This document shows positions 35,506-48,297 of a DNA stretch of 64,000 nucleotides, one piece after another. The notes under the pieces were generated by a model. The model was given only the letters and a program-made list of their open reading frames with translations. It searched no databases and had not been told where the DNA came from. The position numbers and the translations under genes are program-made. The stretch covers positions 10,363,115 through 10,427,114 of the forward strand of contig CP053161.1 of NCBI GenBank assembly GCA_014607495.2, read 5' to 3'. Every line of letters starts with the position of its first letter. The stretch's first letter is position 1. Origin of the DNA: Carposina sasakii. Lineage: Eukaryota > Arthropoda > Insecta > Lepidoptera > Carposinidae.

Positions 35506-38293
35506 GTTAATTACGTTAGTACCCTACGTTTACTAATGTTAGACAGTAACGTGATTATTTCACCTTGTATATCAACACAAAGGCGTAGATTTCACATTAT
35601 TATTAAACAAATAGTTGTATCCAGTAAATAGTAATTATTACACAGTTTTGATCATCCCACTTACTGATATAATCTGTGAAAGTTTGTGAGAAGATGTTTG
35701 TCACTTTCCCGTAAAACTACTGAGCGGCATTTCATGAAACGTGGCAGAAAGAATAACACATGGACACGATCTACTTCATATTTATTAGCTTTTACCAAGA
35801 AGAGAAAATAAGGGCCATATTTGCAAATAGAAAATACATGGCCTAGGTTCAAGTGAAGAAAGTCGCCGGCAGCCGCTAGTCACTAGTTGAAGCTGTTTCC
35901 CCCTAAATTATCTAGAGCAACATTAAACTGTATTTATTTATTTATCTCTTCACACATCTTGGTGAGTAGCATAAAGATTTGTAATTATATAGAGCGATCA
36001 CAACGTCTATTATTAATGCATCAACTATTCTCTAATTCATATTCAGTCGTAGCCGGTAATTAAATAGTAAACTTTTCGTAGCTCCGATAAAGAACTTTGT
36101 AACAACAACTATACAGTTTAAATTGTAGATCCCGTTTACGTTGTAACAATTGCAGCCTGTCCCAATATTATGTCAAACTCGTAGTTCTTGACTGCCTCCT
36201 TTTAGAGCCACAGTGTGCCCTAAATTCGTTTTGAAACTTGTAGTGTCGCTACAATCTACGCAGACAATCTGATAAATTTCGTAATGTAGGAAGTTTACGC
36301 TTATTGTCCACCGACTAGAAATTTGGCGATGAGTAATAATAACTGTGTAAAAGCTTTATTTGCAGTATTTCTTATAAAGTAAACAATCATTTGTGTAGAA
36401 TTAAGGCTTTTCGTTGTCAAATTTTGAGGAGTTAACTTGATTGCCTGCAGCTAATGACAATGTCTCGTACAGTTTTATTTTTTGTATGTAGAGAGATCAT
36501 ATACCCTATAATAAGATAAAATAATCATATTGAACAGATTTAAAGTTTTTTTTTTCACACACTACACAACACATTAACCTAGTCCCACACTAAGATCTTG
36601 TGTCGTAAAGTAACTACGTAAAAGATTAAATACTTATTTGTTTTTGTATATTACAGTAAACATAACACTTATATATTCAGACGGACTAATATACTGTTTA
36701 TTATAAATCTGTATACGCCTTTATTCGAAAATACGAGAATTCATTGCGTAGAATTAATTTATGCATAACTATTCAAAATAGGTGTTACGAAATTTAATTT
36801 GTTGTTTTGTTATAATCAAGGCTTAGCGGGTTATTAAATCAAGTATTTAAATATACAATTTAATATTCCAATGTATTTATAATACTAGTTCATGTCCTAT
36901 TTAGATTTAAGATTGTTGAACAAACTAAACACTGGCAGACTAGTTGTCTCTCAGCAACGTTACTTGCTACGTCCCTATTTCAGCGCTACCTACCAAATTC
37001 TTACTAATGTTCAAACTTCCACACAACTATAAATTTGGCAAGATATCTGTTCTGGGTATGCATCAATCTTACTTAAAGATGTAAAAATGTAAAAAAATGA
37101 TGACTCCGAGCTTATATAAACTATCTCTTAACACATTTTATATTAACCATCCACCTATATATCTTAATGTCCTAACAGTAAAACCCAAAATGGCTTCATC
37201 GCACATATAACATACACTCGCATTATCTACCACAATCAGCATTCGCCAAAATATAGATATCAAAATGGCCATTACGCCCTTATTATACAGCGGAGTGCCT
37301 CCATATATTTCACGTAACCTTTCTCAACAAAGGCATCTTTGCTCATTACGCAACCAATCTAGATAAGCCAAACAAATATGCCGAGGAGATACGAAAGGAG
37401 CCGATTATATCTGTCGCCAATGGTAGGCCGAGAGCTTGTGGTTATATTTTTGTAAAAAAAATATAGTACTGTTGATGAATCTAATATCCATTTTTATAAA
37501 ACTCTGGTGCTAGTACTGTTACGTTCGTTTTCTAAGTGGTTTACCCTTGAGAGCGCTCGAGTGAGAGATGATGTTGTGATGGAGATGACTTTATTTCATT
37601 TAGGATAAGAATTCTCACAAACTAATGTTTCACGCAAATGTGATTGAAGAGATTAAAGTTTTTACAAAATATCAAAAACGGTTAATAGACATAAGAAATA
37701 ATAGTATTAGCCCTAGATTAGTTACTCGAGGAAGTAGTTCGTTGTTTAGAATGAGACTGCTGTTAAGTCTACAGTGTTTAAGGTTCTTACGTTTGGGTGT
37801 TTTTCCTTTTAATTTGAACTAAAATAATTATAAAGATATAACCTATGTACATAAACATAAATATATACATGCTAATTTCATTTAAAATTTTTATTTTTTG
37901 TCACATTCTTATTTATCATTATCGCTATAGTATCAGTATTATTGAATCTATGATAGGATTAAGGTCAAGTACAGGTACTAAATTATAATGTAGGTAGGTA
38001 ATTTTATAAGAAACAAAATATTTTATAACTAATTAAAATAACAATATCAATGCTACCTCCCAGCTTATTAAGTAGCAAAACATTAATTAGAAATAAATTT
38101 CGATTTCTTTATCTTACGATCGAATATGAATAACCTTGCTTTATTTATTATTGGCTCATTAAGACATTATGGGTCATTTTGCTATGACCACAGGCAGTTA
38201 GAAAGCAAGGTCTCGGTATCTACTTTAATTTAGTTCTATATAAATGATTTTGTATATTACGTGCAGGGTTTGAGTTACAAGCGATTGTACGGA
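35506..38293. other. No recognised feature
   Basis: This is a long AT-rich stretch without any shared repeat that I can see. Open segments at 35661-35852 (minus) and 37625-37822 (plus) show no motif. Confidence 0.4.
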
Positions 38294-38296
38294 TAA

Positions 38297-38518
38297 AGCC
38301 TCGAGCACATCGGATGCGTATGCGTACACGTAAGCGTAGATGTACACGTACCTCTGAGTTGTAATGTATGGAGCTGTATAGGCACGGGCAGACCGGATGC
38401 CTATGCGTAGACGTAAGCATAGACGTCAAGCGGTGATAGTTCCATACATTAAACTCAGAGGTACTTACGTGTACGTCTACGCTACGTGTACGCATACGCA
38501 TCCGGTGTGCTCGAGGCT
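38297..38518. mobile_element. AGCCTCGAGCAC-family MITE, uninterrupted copy
   Basis: The element is a long imperfect palindrome, starting agcctcgagcacatcggatg and ending cgcatccggtgtgctcgagg-ct. It is flanked by TAA on the left and TTA/TAA on the right. The middle contains ggcacgggcagaccggatgc, the site that is interrupted by other MITEs at 3704 and 17134 in sister copies. It has repeated cgtacacgtaagcgtag motifs and no ORF function. Confidence 0.85.
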
Positions 38519-38521
38519 TTA

Positions 38522-40938
38522 ATCTATATAAGGTGCTTATGGTCAATTTCAACATTAGAGATCATGAAGATACTCAGATATTTTTTATCCTAAATCTAAA
38601 ATTTTGTATTAATATTATTCCGAAATTGGCTGTTTAATTTAAATTGGCTGTAAATGACACTGTATTGTACCTCGGAAAGCTTGTAAACTCTTATGCTTAT
38701 GTCTCGTCTTATCGTGATGTCGATCGTGTCGGCTATCCATCGATGAGAATTATGGAATAGGGAGTGCAGCTGTGTTTGCAATTAATTATTATTGCATAAA
38801 AATATAATCTAAAATTTTAATATAATACTCAAAATCTTTGGATAAAGAAAATGAAATTGATTATCGAAGTACATATTGATAGTAGTATAATAACTTAAAT
38901 AACCTATAACAGTTATCGCTTTAGCTTAAGAACTAAGCCCTATATCAGGTGTATGCGATCTAGATACCAACAAGTTTAGTTATCAACTTACCTAACTATC
39001 AAACATAAGCCAAAATAATTTTATTGTTTATGTAGAAGCTGCAATAAATTATCAATTAGCAATTCATGATATAGCTAAGAGTGTTACTTATAAAAATATA
39101 AATTAATGAATTTAGTTAAATTGAAAATATTTTGGAATTATATAAAACAATATCAAATAAACAGTTCTTAGGTTTTTTTCGACTTTTATTCAAATTCAAA
39201 ATTCAAAATCATTTATTCGACATGAAAGCATTAATACTTGTTTGTCGATTGTCTAATTATATGTTACTTTCTATGTCCGCACCCCAAAAATGAAACCGCT
39301 ACCTAACAAAAAAGGAGGTTTGATATTTGATAACATTATCTCTCTTTTGATATCTCTGTTTTGCAGCTTATAATTATTGTGTATCTTATGTTACATTATA
39401 AGGGTATCGGGCCGCACTATAAAAGTGGCATCCTGTGGGTTCAGTCGTAGATGGATCTGGCTTCATAGTGTGAATTACTAAATGACATAGTGTGGCTGCT
39501 TGTTCACGGGTCTGTATGCAAAAACTGCTCTCATCAAAGGCAATATACCGAGTGTTTGCCGTATATAGTTTACTTACCATACCGAAATCTCACCGATCAA
39601 ACTAAGTACGGCCTCAGCCACACATCAAATAAAAAACGCTGTTGGAAATTAGCACAGACTGTTTTACGCTCCATAACGCTAACTCTCAAGCATGATCAAC
39701 GAGATTTAAAAGTGTGACGATTACGTTACGATTACCTACTCGTACTCGTACTCATCACGCTCTACTCTTATAACTTAAACCACACCCCGCAGTAGCAGTA
39801 TGTGATCCAGATAGAGTCAAGTCGCAGGCGAGCCACAAAGGCTGAGAACTGGAGCGGTAACCGGCGAGCCTTACACAGCCTCTCTAGATAATTCCGCATT
39901 TGCCACTGCTTTTAGAATACAAGTAGGCTGCTTAGAAGTATTTTTGTGTCCTCCACTCTTTCATAAACCTCGTTGAGCCGATTTTTTTAATGGTCAAATA
40001 GGTTTCCTTGAAGGATTAAGTTGATGCTGTCTTGATCAAATAGAGTATTCTATTAATCACTTAAAACTATCTGCCTGTTGAAAACTCTGCCCTTGAACTA
40101 ATATAACTAATGAAACTTAGGATTATTTTGATATACCTAGTATTGTTCTTGGTACACAAAATAGTCTTCTGGTTATGAATGTTTGCTTACCCGAGAATTT
40201 GCTATGAACAACAAAACTTATTAGAAGTGGCTTAACCGATCTATTTGTATTAATTTGGTAGGTCTCAGAATAGGTCGTAAAGTATCGTTATATAAGTACT
40301 CGTTCACGTAGAATAAACCTAATTCTCGTATATTCTACGTGGTGGAAGTCTCAGGAAGTAACTTAGGTATAAACTATATTAAAATTCACATGGTCGTGAC
40401 ATTAGAAAGCGTATTTCATTTTGTTCTGTTTTTAATTAATACGTAGGTAGGATATTAGTATTATTAATAGGTATAATTGAGCAAAATTTATAATTATATT
40501 TGTTATTCGTTAGATTTCTGCTTTTATTGATGTTATTGCCAATTTTATAGGATACTTATACTTGTAAATGTATACTCACGCTAATTAATTTATAGTTTTA
40601 GTAATAAAAATTGATTGCACGGTACAGTACGGGTATAACATGTTAGGTACGGTATATGCTTTGTCAATATTTGAATTATTTTAATTAGTGATATCAAACT
40701 TACGTAGAGTTACAGCAGCATTAATAATAAATTTCAATCGCAACATTAAATAACTAAAATATCAGTTATTTTTCGCTTAATTGGAATATATTTTATTCGT
40801 GGCATAAATTTATTGGAATTGAAAGCAGCTTGTTAGAAGTGAAGTTAAATGACAAAATACTTACAGTTGCATTGAAAGTTACTTTAAAAAACAAAGGACC
40901 AGAAGCGAAGAGAGTATAAAACAGTTCCGCCATCATAG
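38522..40938. other. No recognised feature
   Basis: AT-rich, apparently unique. Two overlapping open segments near 39386-39717 on opposite strands have no recognisable motif. Confidence 0.4.
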
Positions 40939-41759
40939 TAGGGGAGACCGGGGATTGTTGACCAATTTTCAGCTTAGAGGTGTCTATTTTTATTTCTTTA
41001 CAGTTAATTATTTTAAAAACAGGTGCAGTTATTAGATTGAGTATTGAGCTTTGGAAATAAGTGGAAAAAAACACGTTATTCATTCACTATTTAATTGGGG
41101 TAAATAGGTGTATAGAAAATTATTAATTAAATCCAATAGACGGTTTTTCGCAACTTCCGATTAAACACAATAAAATTCAAGTTATGAAAATAAAACAATC
41201 AATTTGAATACTCAAAAACAAAATCCTACTTATTAAGTATTTCAAACAAAAATAGACAACTTGTTTTAATCTTTAACAATTTGGCAATAAATAATCTTGT
41301 GTAACTAATGAAATTATATTTGTTATTTGGTAATAGTCATAATATATATATAGGTCAACCAGCCCAATTATACATTAGTCTACTAGCCCCGAACCACCTT
41401 TAATTTTTTTTTTATCAACAAGGGCCATAACCTCAAAACTGCGTCCAAATCAAATAGAAAAATACATAAAAGAAAAAACATAATCACATTCGTTACAAAT
41501 GCTTAAACAATCAATAATCATGAATAATTATTATTACAAATAATATTACGACAAAAATAATTACTAGCATGCGTTCTTTTTCAATGTAATGTTGCTTCTC
41601 TCAAGCGACTTGCTAGTGCAACGTCATCTTTTTGGTAATTGAGCGGGGGTCAGTGACGGACTCTTGTGCATCACTGGTTGCCTTAAAGCTATTGCACCGA
41701 ATGAGTTTTTGACAGTTAGTCTACCTACCACTATAGTCAACTATCCCCGGTCTCCCCTA
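40939..41759. mobile_element. 821-bp DNA transposon with TAGGGGAGACCGGGGA TIR
   Basis: The left end taggggagaccggggattgt continues ..tgac. The right end, complemented, is taggggagaccggggatagt..tgac: 24 bp with one mismatch. A related internal block (tctactagccccgaacc) lies near 41380. The interior is AT-rich and non-coding, so it is non-autonomous. No target duplication is apparent and the superfamily is not assigned. Confidence 0.75.
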
Positions 41760-43735
41760 CTGGGGAAAACAGGTGATGTTGATGCCTCCCAAAAAAATAT
41801 TAGGCCAAATTGTTATTACCAACCCAGCACCGGCTATTATTTAGCCAATAAAGGCTAATTTATTATATCTTTAGTGTCGAATTTCGATTTATGACTTGTC
41901 GGCCATGCTGTGAATTACAATGAAGTTCTCGCGTTATATTGCAATTTTTTAATAATTTCATTACGGGCTGGAATTTCGTGATATTGATTTGTTGGCCTGC
42001 ATTTATAATCGGCAGTTTTGACAGTTTTAAAATTAAAAGACTTTTAAAGAATAACAATGCGTTCATGATTCATGTCCGATATAATAATAAAAATCACAGA
42101 CATATTCTATTATTATGGTTTTTAATTAGAATTCATGACGAACACCTTACAGAAACATTCTAAGTACTCTGACATCATAATCTACAACTTAGTTTTACCG
42201 TATCTAAAGCGGCTTAAACAGATAGAAAATTTTCTTAATACAATATAAAAACTTTATAGAAAGACTTAGATAATATAGAAAAATAATTTTCTAAACATGT
42301 ACAGAATGTAATAAAAGAGTAATACGGGGTGTAATAAAGAAACTATAATACAAAATTAATAACCCGATAAGTATAACATTTTTCCACATAGCTTATATAC
42401 CTATACCTATAAACAACTCATGCTAATTTAATCTTGAAATTACATAACAATTTCTCCTTTTTGTGTATAGGTCCCTTGCAGTGAGATATATTAACAGCTT
42501 TTAGCTTAACATATCGCTTTTGTTACACCCGGGTATAATACATCAGTATGGATGTATATTTCAACTTGGAATTTAATAATTTACATTTCCTACAAATAAA
42601 TGAAGTAAAACTCACACTTATAACACCAGAAACTACTAAATACAAACTACGACAAGCTTGCAACTCAAAAACTTGCATATTTAAACCCATGAAACTGATC
42701 ATGAAGCAGGATATAGAGAGGAGCTGTGATTGGATCAAACTTATCTTGCGCGCGGTCTTGTGGCATTCCCAGTGCAGTATTAACTGACACTGAAGGAAAG
42801 GCAAAGAGCATCAGATAGGATAATTAACTAGTTGCGAATAAGCCAAACGCTGATTTGCATCTTATGCACCCTACTACGATACAATTATTTTCTTTAAAAA
42901 ATCTGGGTGGTCAGATGATGTGAATAAACCTTATGGGCAACAGAGTAGGGTAGGGCAAAAAATAAATATTACTATTAATGTGCTCTTGGCCATATTTCAG
43001 TAACGCCGCGGCCAATTTCTACGGAGATTATTAATCCATCAATGCAGGATGTGAACAAGTAAATACAGATGTGCTTAATATTCCCTGACAATCATAGTCC
43101 ATTTGGATGGATATTCAACAAGACCGAAGAGAGATCAGGTGCAATACTAACAGCTAAACGTACTTTCCAAGATGATGTAGTTTTATTAACTTGAAATCTA
43201 TACTTAGTAGATACATAAAACAAATTGAGCGTAACAGCTCCATGACTGAAATCAAACCATCCGACAGAAAGCGCACGTCTAAACCCATTTTGCTACATCG
43301 TTCAGTACAGAACAATGGCAGCAGTAAAACAGGTTTCTAAAGGTTTCATAGACCATGTATACCACCTCCTTATCGCATTTTTTCCATGCCCAAAGCACTG
43401 AGTACACATGTTGGTTGCCGTTTGCGCGGCTCTGCAATCTCGTGCAATTAAAACTTGGCGAGTTTGTTTACGAGCGCACCTTTTGGCCAAGTTCGCCAAG
43501 TTGGCGAACAATGAGCTGGAACTTTGACGCCTCGAGCCACGACTTCCCCGATATTGTTTTGGACGGTTACTTGTTACCTTCGTGTTATATCTTACGGCAT
43601 AACGGGGAAACCTGAGTAATTAAAGTTCATCAACTGTAATAAATAAATAGGTATTTTTATACATTTTGATTGAGATAATAGTCAAATTCGGGGATTGCGG
43701 GGTCCCATACTAGATCCGCGACCCAAACCATTCAC
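41760..43735. other. No recognised feature
   Basis: No shared repeat is visible. The 43302-43615 stretch is locally GC-richer and open on both strands but without identifiable motifs; 42523-42804 is similar. I cannot call a gene. Confidence 0.35.
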
Positions 43736-43856
43736 ACATGCTTGTGGTGCACTCTGACCAACCGCCAACCCGCACTACTGGACCAGCGCTGCCCTTTGCA
43801 GGAGGCCTATGTTCAGCAGTGGTCTTCTCATGGAGAATGATGATGAAGATGAATAG
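43736..43856 (+). mobile_element. RTE-like LINE 3' end with GATGATGAAGAT tail
   Basis: The blocks gtggtgcactctgaccaacc, aacccgcactactggaccag and ggaggcctatgttcagcagt are followed by atgatgatgaagatgaa. The layout (…GGAGGCCTATG…CAGCAGTGG, then a GAT-rich tail) matches the other RTE-like ends, but the upstream part is from another subfamily. Confidence 0.65.
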
Positions 43857-44299
43857 TCAAAATAGTAAAAGAAATCATATAATTTGCATTGAGGTCATTT
43901 TTAGTTACGAGTATGTACATTCTTCTGAATATAAGACTAGAAGGTAACAGAAGTCTTTAAGTGATTTTTCGTTCGCTTTGTGACCCACCACCTAATTTCG
44001 TATTAAAAAGAACGTATATACGAATATAATTTAAAAGCACATCTAGGTATATATACCTACCTCCCCTTCCTGATCCGGTTTAATATACAATTCGATTGTA
44101 ATTGTATATCTAACAAATAACGCGCAAGTCGACTTTAAGGTCAAAGCCCTCAATACGTCGTAATTAAACAAAACTAATTATAACCCAAAGTCACTTCATA
44201 CGTCGTCAAACGCAATAATCCTTGATTTCTTCTATTGTCAGTACGGTATAAGTATTTACTTTAGTAGTGTTCAGGTGCTATTTCGGGGCTTCATTATAA

Positions 44300-44395
44300 C
44301 ATCTTCTTCAAGGCATATCGTTTGAGTCGACTAGAAGTGTTCTCTCATGCGATGAGTCAGAAATTTATCATTGATCTTTTCACATCTGATACAAC
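44300..44395 (+). repeat. Element A, diverged copy
   Basis: The sequence aaggcatatcgtttgagtcg, actagaagtgttctctcatg and cgatgagtcagaaattt resembles the first 100 bp of element A at 55543 (catgtcgtaagagtcgacta, gttgttctctcagg, tgatgagctaaac). Confidence 0.45.
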
Positions 44396-44724
44396 TACGC
44401 TTAATGTAAACGAAGAATCTCCTTCGTAATGTCTATTTACGTTGTTATAACCGATTCTTTGTAATCAAATTTTTTTCGCAATGGCAAACGAAAAAAAAAA
44501 ACTCTTTTTATCAAGCAATGTATTGATAACAAATTCTACAAAACTCATTTTTTAAATATGAATATTGTCTTTCAAAGAAATGTTTGTACTGTTTCCAGAT
44601 GGATTTATTTAAAAAAAATGCTAATATTATAACTTTGGTGGAAACCCGTGGTTTAGGGGTGCTTTAGAAAAAAATATCGTGTGTACAAAGAATCGAGGTA
44701 TTAAAAGACTTTTAAAAAAAAAAT
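44396..44724. other. No recognised feature
   Basis: AT-rich with homopolymer A runs. Nothing is supported. Confidence 0.4.
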
Positions 44725-45215
44725 TTAACCGACTTCAAACTTTAACTAAAAAGCGATAAATAAGTAACTAATTTATCTACTTAATACATATTAAATATCT
44801 CAAATTATTTAAATATTTACAACTTAATACCTAATACTTTAACAAAGTCATCTTTAACTATTTAAATATTTATAATTATCACTATTTTTTGGAGTCGGTG
44901 CCAGCCACGTAGTGTTGATGGACGGGGCTGGCAAAGCCACACACACGGCAAAATCAATACGGTGTTAGGCAGGTAATGCAATTTCTTATTCTTGGTTTTA
45001 CTATTTAGTGTATCAGTTTTCTTAATTACATTTATTTGTTTGGCTGGCACCGACTCCAAAAAATATGTGATAATTATAAATATTTAAATAGTTAAAGATG
45101 CTTTGTTAAAGTATTGTATTAAGTTGTCATATTTAAATAATTTGAGATATTTAATATGTATTAAGTAGATAAATTAGTTCGTTATTTTCTTTTTAGTTAA
45201 AGTTTGGCGGTTAAA
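44725..45215. repeat. Large palindrome with ~180-bp arms
   Basis: Arm 44725-44907 and arm 45041-45215 are imperfect reverse complements, with a 133-bp centre. Inner ends are ggagtcggtgccagcca and tggctggcaccgactcc. Long near-identical blocks such as tatttaaatagttaaagatg and aatatgtattaagtagataa lie along the arms. A few small indels are present. Confidence 0.88.
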
Positions 45216-45299
45216 TTTTTTTTTTATCGTTTATTTCTCTATTTTTAGTTGTGATGCGTTGTCTTAAATAGACTAGTTTGAAGTGATTTTTTCTCTCGA

Positions 45300-45597
45300 A
45301 AATGTAATCTCCTCATCATCACGATCATTTTTCTCCTTGAGTCTGGGAAGTGTCTGGTTTCCAAAATTTATCAAAGTTGATAAATGATCGTTTTTTGCAT
45401 TCACATAGACGCGCGTCAAGATTTTTCACGAGAAATAATTAATATCTGTCTATAAAAAAACAACTAAACACGCTTAATTTCGTGTAAACTAATAAAAAAA
45501 TTGTTTCAAAAAAATTTAAGTTTCTCAATGTTTTTTTCTCCTTTATTTGTTGTATAGAGTTACCCGTAATGGCAACGAAAAAACACCATGTATACCA
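45300..45597. mobile_element. TACAGGATG-family element, decayed copy
   Basis: The blocks atctcctcatcatcacgatc, gggaagtgtctggtttcc, agacgcgcgtcaaga and aatggcaacgaaaaaacacc are collinear with 61100-61440. Many small deletions and one rearranged stretch separate it from that copy. It sits between the palindrome and the minisatellite. Confidence 0.75.
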
Positions 45598-45639
45598 GCT
45601 TTCATTTACCATCGCAGGAGGTATCTACCCGTATAAGTA

Positions 45640-46590
45640 TCACGTTGCCCTACATATACGTCCATGACCAATTTATTTCCCCTAACTCCTACGTTAAGGA
45701 GTTCTGTAGCTTGACCATCAGCACATCAGCATCAGATGTTTTCAAGTATACCTCATAAGCAACAAGTTAGCCCTACATACTACTATATAGTTTCCATCGA
45801 CCATTGCAGTTTTCCCAACTCTACCGTTAAGGAGTTCTGAGCTTCACGTCAGAAACAGCATCAGATGTTGATTCAAGTAAACGTTAGCCCTACATACTAC
45901 TAAAAGTTTCCATCGACCAATTGCAGTACTGTCTCCCAACTCCTAACCGTTAAGGAGTTTTAGCTTATCATCAGCACAGCAGCATCAATGTATCAAGTAA
46001 CACGTTTGCCCTACATACTAATAAATAGTTTCCATCGACCAATTGCAGTACTGTGGAGTTCTGTGCTTCATCATCAGCACAGCACATCAGATGTTGATTC
46101 AAGTAACACGTTAGGCCCTACATACTACTAAAAGTTTCCACGATAATTGCTGTACTGTCTCCTAACTCCTAACCGTTAAGAAGTTCTGTAGCTTTATCAT
46201 CAGCACAGCAGCATCAGATGTTGATTCGAGTAACACTCAGCCCTACACACTCTAAAAGTTTTCATCGACCAATTGCTGTATGTCTCCCAACTCCTAACCG
46301 TAAGGAGTTCTGTGCTTCATCATCAGCACAGCAGCATCAGATGGATTCAAGTAACACGTTAGCCTTATTAAACTAAAAGTTTTCATGACCTATTGCAGTA
46401 CTGTCTCCCAATCCTAACCGTTTAGGAGTTCTGTGCTTCATCATCAGCACAGCAGCACCAGATGTTGATTCAAGTAATACGTTAGCCCTACTACTACTAA
46501 ATAGTTTCCATATGACCAATTGCAGTACTGTATCCAAACTCCTAACCGTTAAGGAGTTCTGTAGTCATCATCAGCCAGCAGCATTAGATG
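45640..46590. repeat. Minisatellite, about eight ~120-bp units
   Basis: Each unit contains gccctacatactactaaaag, tttccatcgaccaattgcag, tactgtctcccaactcctaa, ccgttaaggagttctgt and catcatcagcacagcagcat, then cagatgttgattcaag. Units start near 45648, 45770, 45890, 46000, 46115, 46240, 46360 and 46485. One unit has lost the aactcctaaccg segment. Every complete unit carries a small hairpin (aactcct…aggagtt). Unit divergence is small but frequent, mainly single-base deletions. Confidence 0.9.
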
Positions 46591-46862
46591 TTGACACCCT
46601 GAAGCTTACCTGAGTAAGACATGATAGTAAAAAAGCACCATACGAGCATACAATTTTCGGTGGTTGCCCTTGATTTCTCCTGATCCCATACAATCCTGAC
46701 CTGGTGAAAATGGGACCACCTCAGAAGTGAACTCTATCCAACAAAAAAAAAATTTTTGAAATCCGTCTATAATTGACGGAAATATCGGTGAACATACATA
46801 AAAAAAAAATATTATACATACAGACGAATTGAGAACCTCCTCCTTTTTTTGAAGTCGGTTAA

Positions 46863-47139
46863 AAATAACAAAGTTGTCGTTTTACACCCAGTATATTATA
46901 TTATTAGAGCACTTCTATTTTGTATTTGCTCTGAAAAGTTGAGACACTGAAAAGCATTATTCTGAAAGTTGTGAAATATTGTCTCGTATATTGTCTACAC
47001 TCACCATGAAGCTTATGTAACCGTGGAGCCTACACACGTGACACATCTTCAAAGACTTGGTATTACCTATGCAGCTCTATCTCTTCCTTCATTGAATCGT
47101 ATTAGGCTTTATTTATACTATTCAGAAGTTAAAATTTAA
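46863..47139. other. No recognised feature
   Basis: Nothing supported. Confidence 0.35.
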
Positions 47140-47258
47140 AACCGGGGTTCACCTACCGTCGGGTGTTACGCTCTCCACTGACCAACTAATGCGACAACTC
47201 ATGATCATGACTCAGGCAACTACAGTCGCGATGAGAAAAGTGATCAAGATCTTGTCAG
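47140..47258 (-). repeat. Diverged copy of the Penelope-linked GC-rich block
   Basis: The sequence ggttcacctaccgtcgggtg, ttacgctctccactgacc, gcgacaactcatgatc and aactacagtcgcgatgagaa parallels the left arm of the 33274 palindrome (ccaccgggccctacaccct, ccactgaccctcgg, ataattgcgacaac, tacaatcgccatgagaaac in complement). The flanking gtattaggctttatttata also parallels 33243-33255. Confidence 0.6.
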
Positions 47259-47899
47259 AATCCCATTTAAATGGTTATATGCCTCTAGTAAAACTTCCAA
47301 GAGACTGCCAATAACTACTTTATTCTAAGTTCTCCAAGACTTAGATAGTTCAAAAGACTTGAGTGTTGGTGGGTTGGCTCCATCTAAACTTACAACTTCA
47401 TGGTAATAGTAGAGTGTATGTGTCGTTCAGACTTCCCAAATTTATATTAGTAATATATAGGTACTACAATTTCATAAATGCTACTGGCAATATTGTAAGT
47501 GGTGTTTCCACTTTATCTTGGCAAGTATTCCGTTTGACAAAATTACCAACAAGGACTTTGAAAAGTTATAAACATTAGTACCTATGCAACTGAAGTTTTC
47601 ACTAGTAGATACCTATCGTAAATTTCGCTAAACTTAAATATAATATAATCATGAAAATCTGAAGTTTAAGCTATTAATTGAATTAACATTGTCAAATTAA
47701 TGAGCGAAATGAGCTAAAGGTGACAGTAGGATCTCTTTTGTGATCTGAAGTACTGGGGCCTTAGATAAAAAAAAACTATTTATTCCAGACAGAGTCCATA
47801 ATTGGGTTAGTAGGTATGCAAGAAAACTTAAGTGACTAGGTTAGTAAAAATAAGAATAATAATAAATAATAGATAAAGTAATATTCTTGATAGAATCGA
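47259..47899. other. No recognised feature
   Basis: AT-rich. An open segment at 47363-47578 has no recognisable motif. Confidence 0.35.
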
Positions 47900-47902
47900 T
47901 AA

Positions 47903-48093
47903 AGCCTCGAGCACACCGTATGCGTAGACGTACACGTACCTCTGAGTTTAATGTATGGAACTGTCACCGCTTGACGTCTATGCTTACGTCTACGCATACG
48001 CATCCGGTCTGCCCGTGCCTATACAGTTCCATACATTACAACTCAGGGGTACGTGTACGTCTTCGCTTACGTGCACGCATACGCATCGAGGCT
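47903..48093. mobile_element. AGCCTCGAGCAC-family MITE, uninterrupted copy
   Basis: The element starts agcctcgagcacaccgtatg and ends cgcatacgcatcgaggct. TAA directly flanks both sides (47900-47902 and 48094-48096), a clean 3-bp target duplication. It contains the uninterrupted internal site acgcatccggtctgcccgtg. At 191 bp it is non-coding and largely palindromic. It serves as the reference for the nested copies at 3633 and 17000. Confidence 0.88.
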
Positions 48094-48297
48094 TAAAGGT
48101 TCGTCACCGACACCCGACACGTTTGCCCCAATAACCTTCATTTTTGCGTTCCTTAAGTCACATGATGGATTCCAAATGCTATTGGCGGGAGTGTTGCAAC
48201 AACGAAGGTCGATACCAAACAAAGTTATATTGTCTAAGCATCCTGGTTATCCCACATACGCATGGAAATACATATATCTATATATGCTACTTCTATA

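Larger units (their letters stand above)
44725..46862. mobile_element. Composite element bounded by TTAACCGACTTCAAA / GAAGTCGGTTAA
   Basis: The left boundary ttaaccgacttcaaac and the right boundary tttgaagtcggttaa are inverted repeats. In order the segment holds a 490-bp palindrome (44725-45215), a TACAGGATG-family-like part (45300-45597), an eight-copy minisatellite (about 45640-46590), and a 3' portion with acctggtgaaaatgggacc, cagacgaattgagaacctcc and the terminal gaagtcggtt. The 3' portion is shared with 50105-50282. There is no ORF. Whether it moved as one unit or grew by successive insertions is not resolved. Confidence 0.6.

Noticed and set aside
43302..43615. GC-richer patch with open frames on both strands
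   Set aside because: No motif, no splice context that convinced me and no repeat match. It is recorded only as unrecognised sequence.
45640..46590. Regularly repeated units that might suggest a CRISPR-like array
   Set aside because: The whole ~120-bp unit is repeated, with no short repeats separated by unique spacers, and the genome is clearly eukaryotic. It is a minisatellite.
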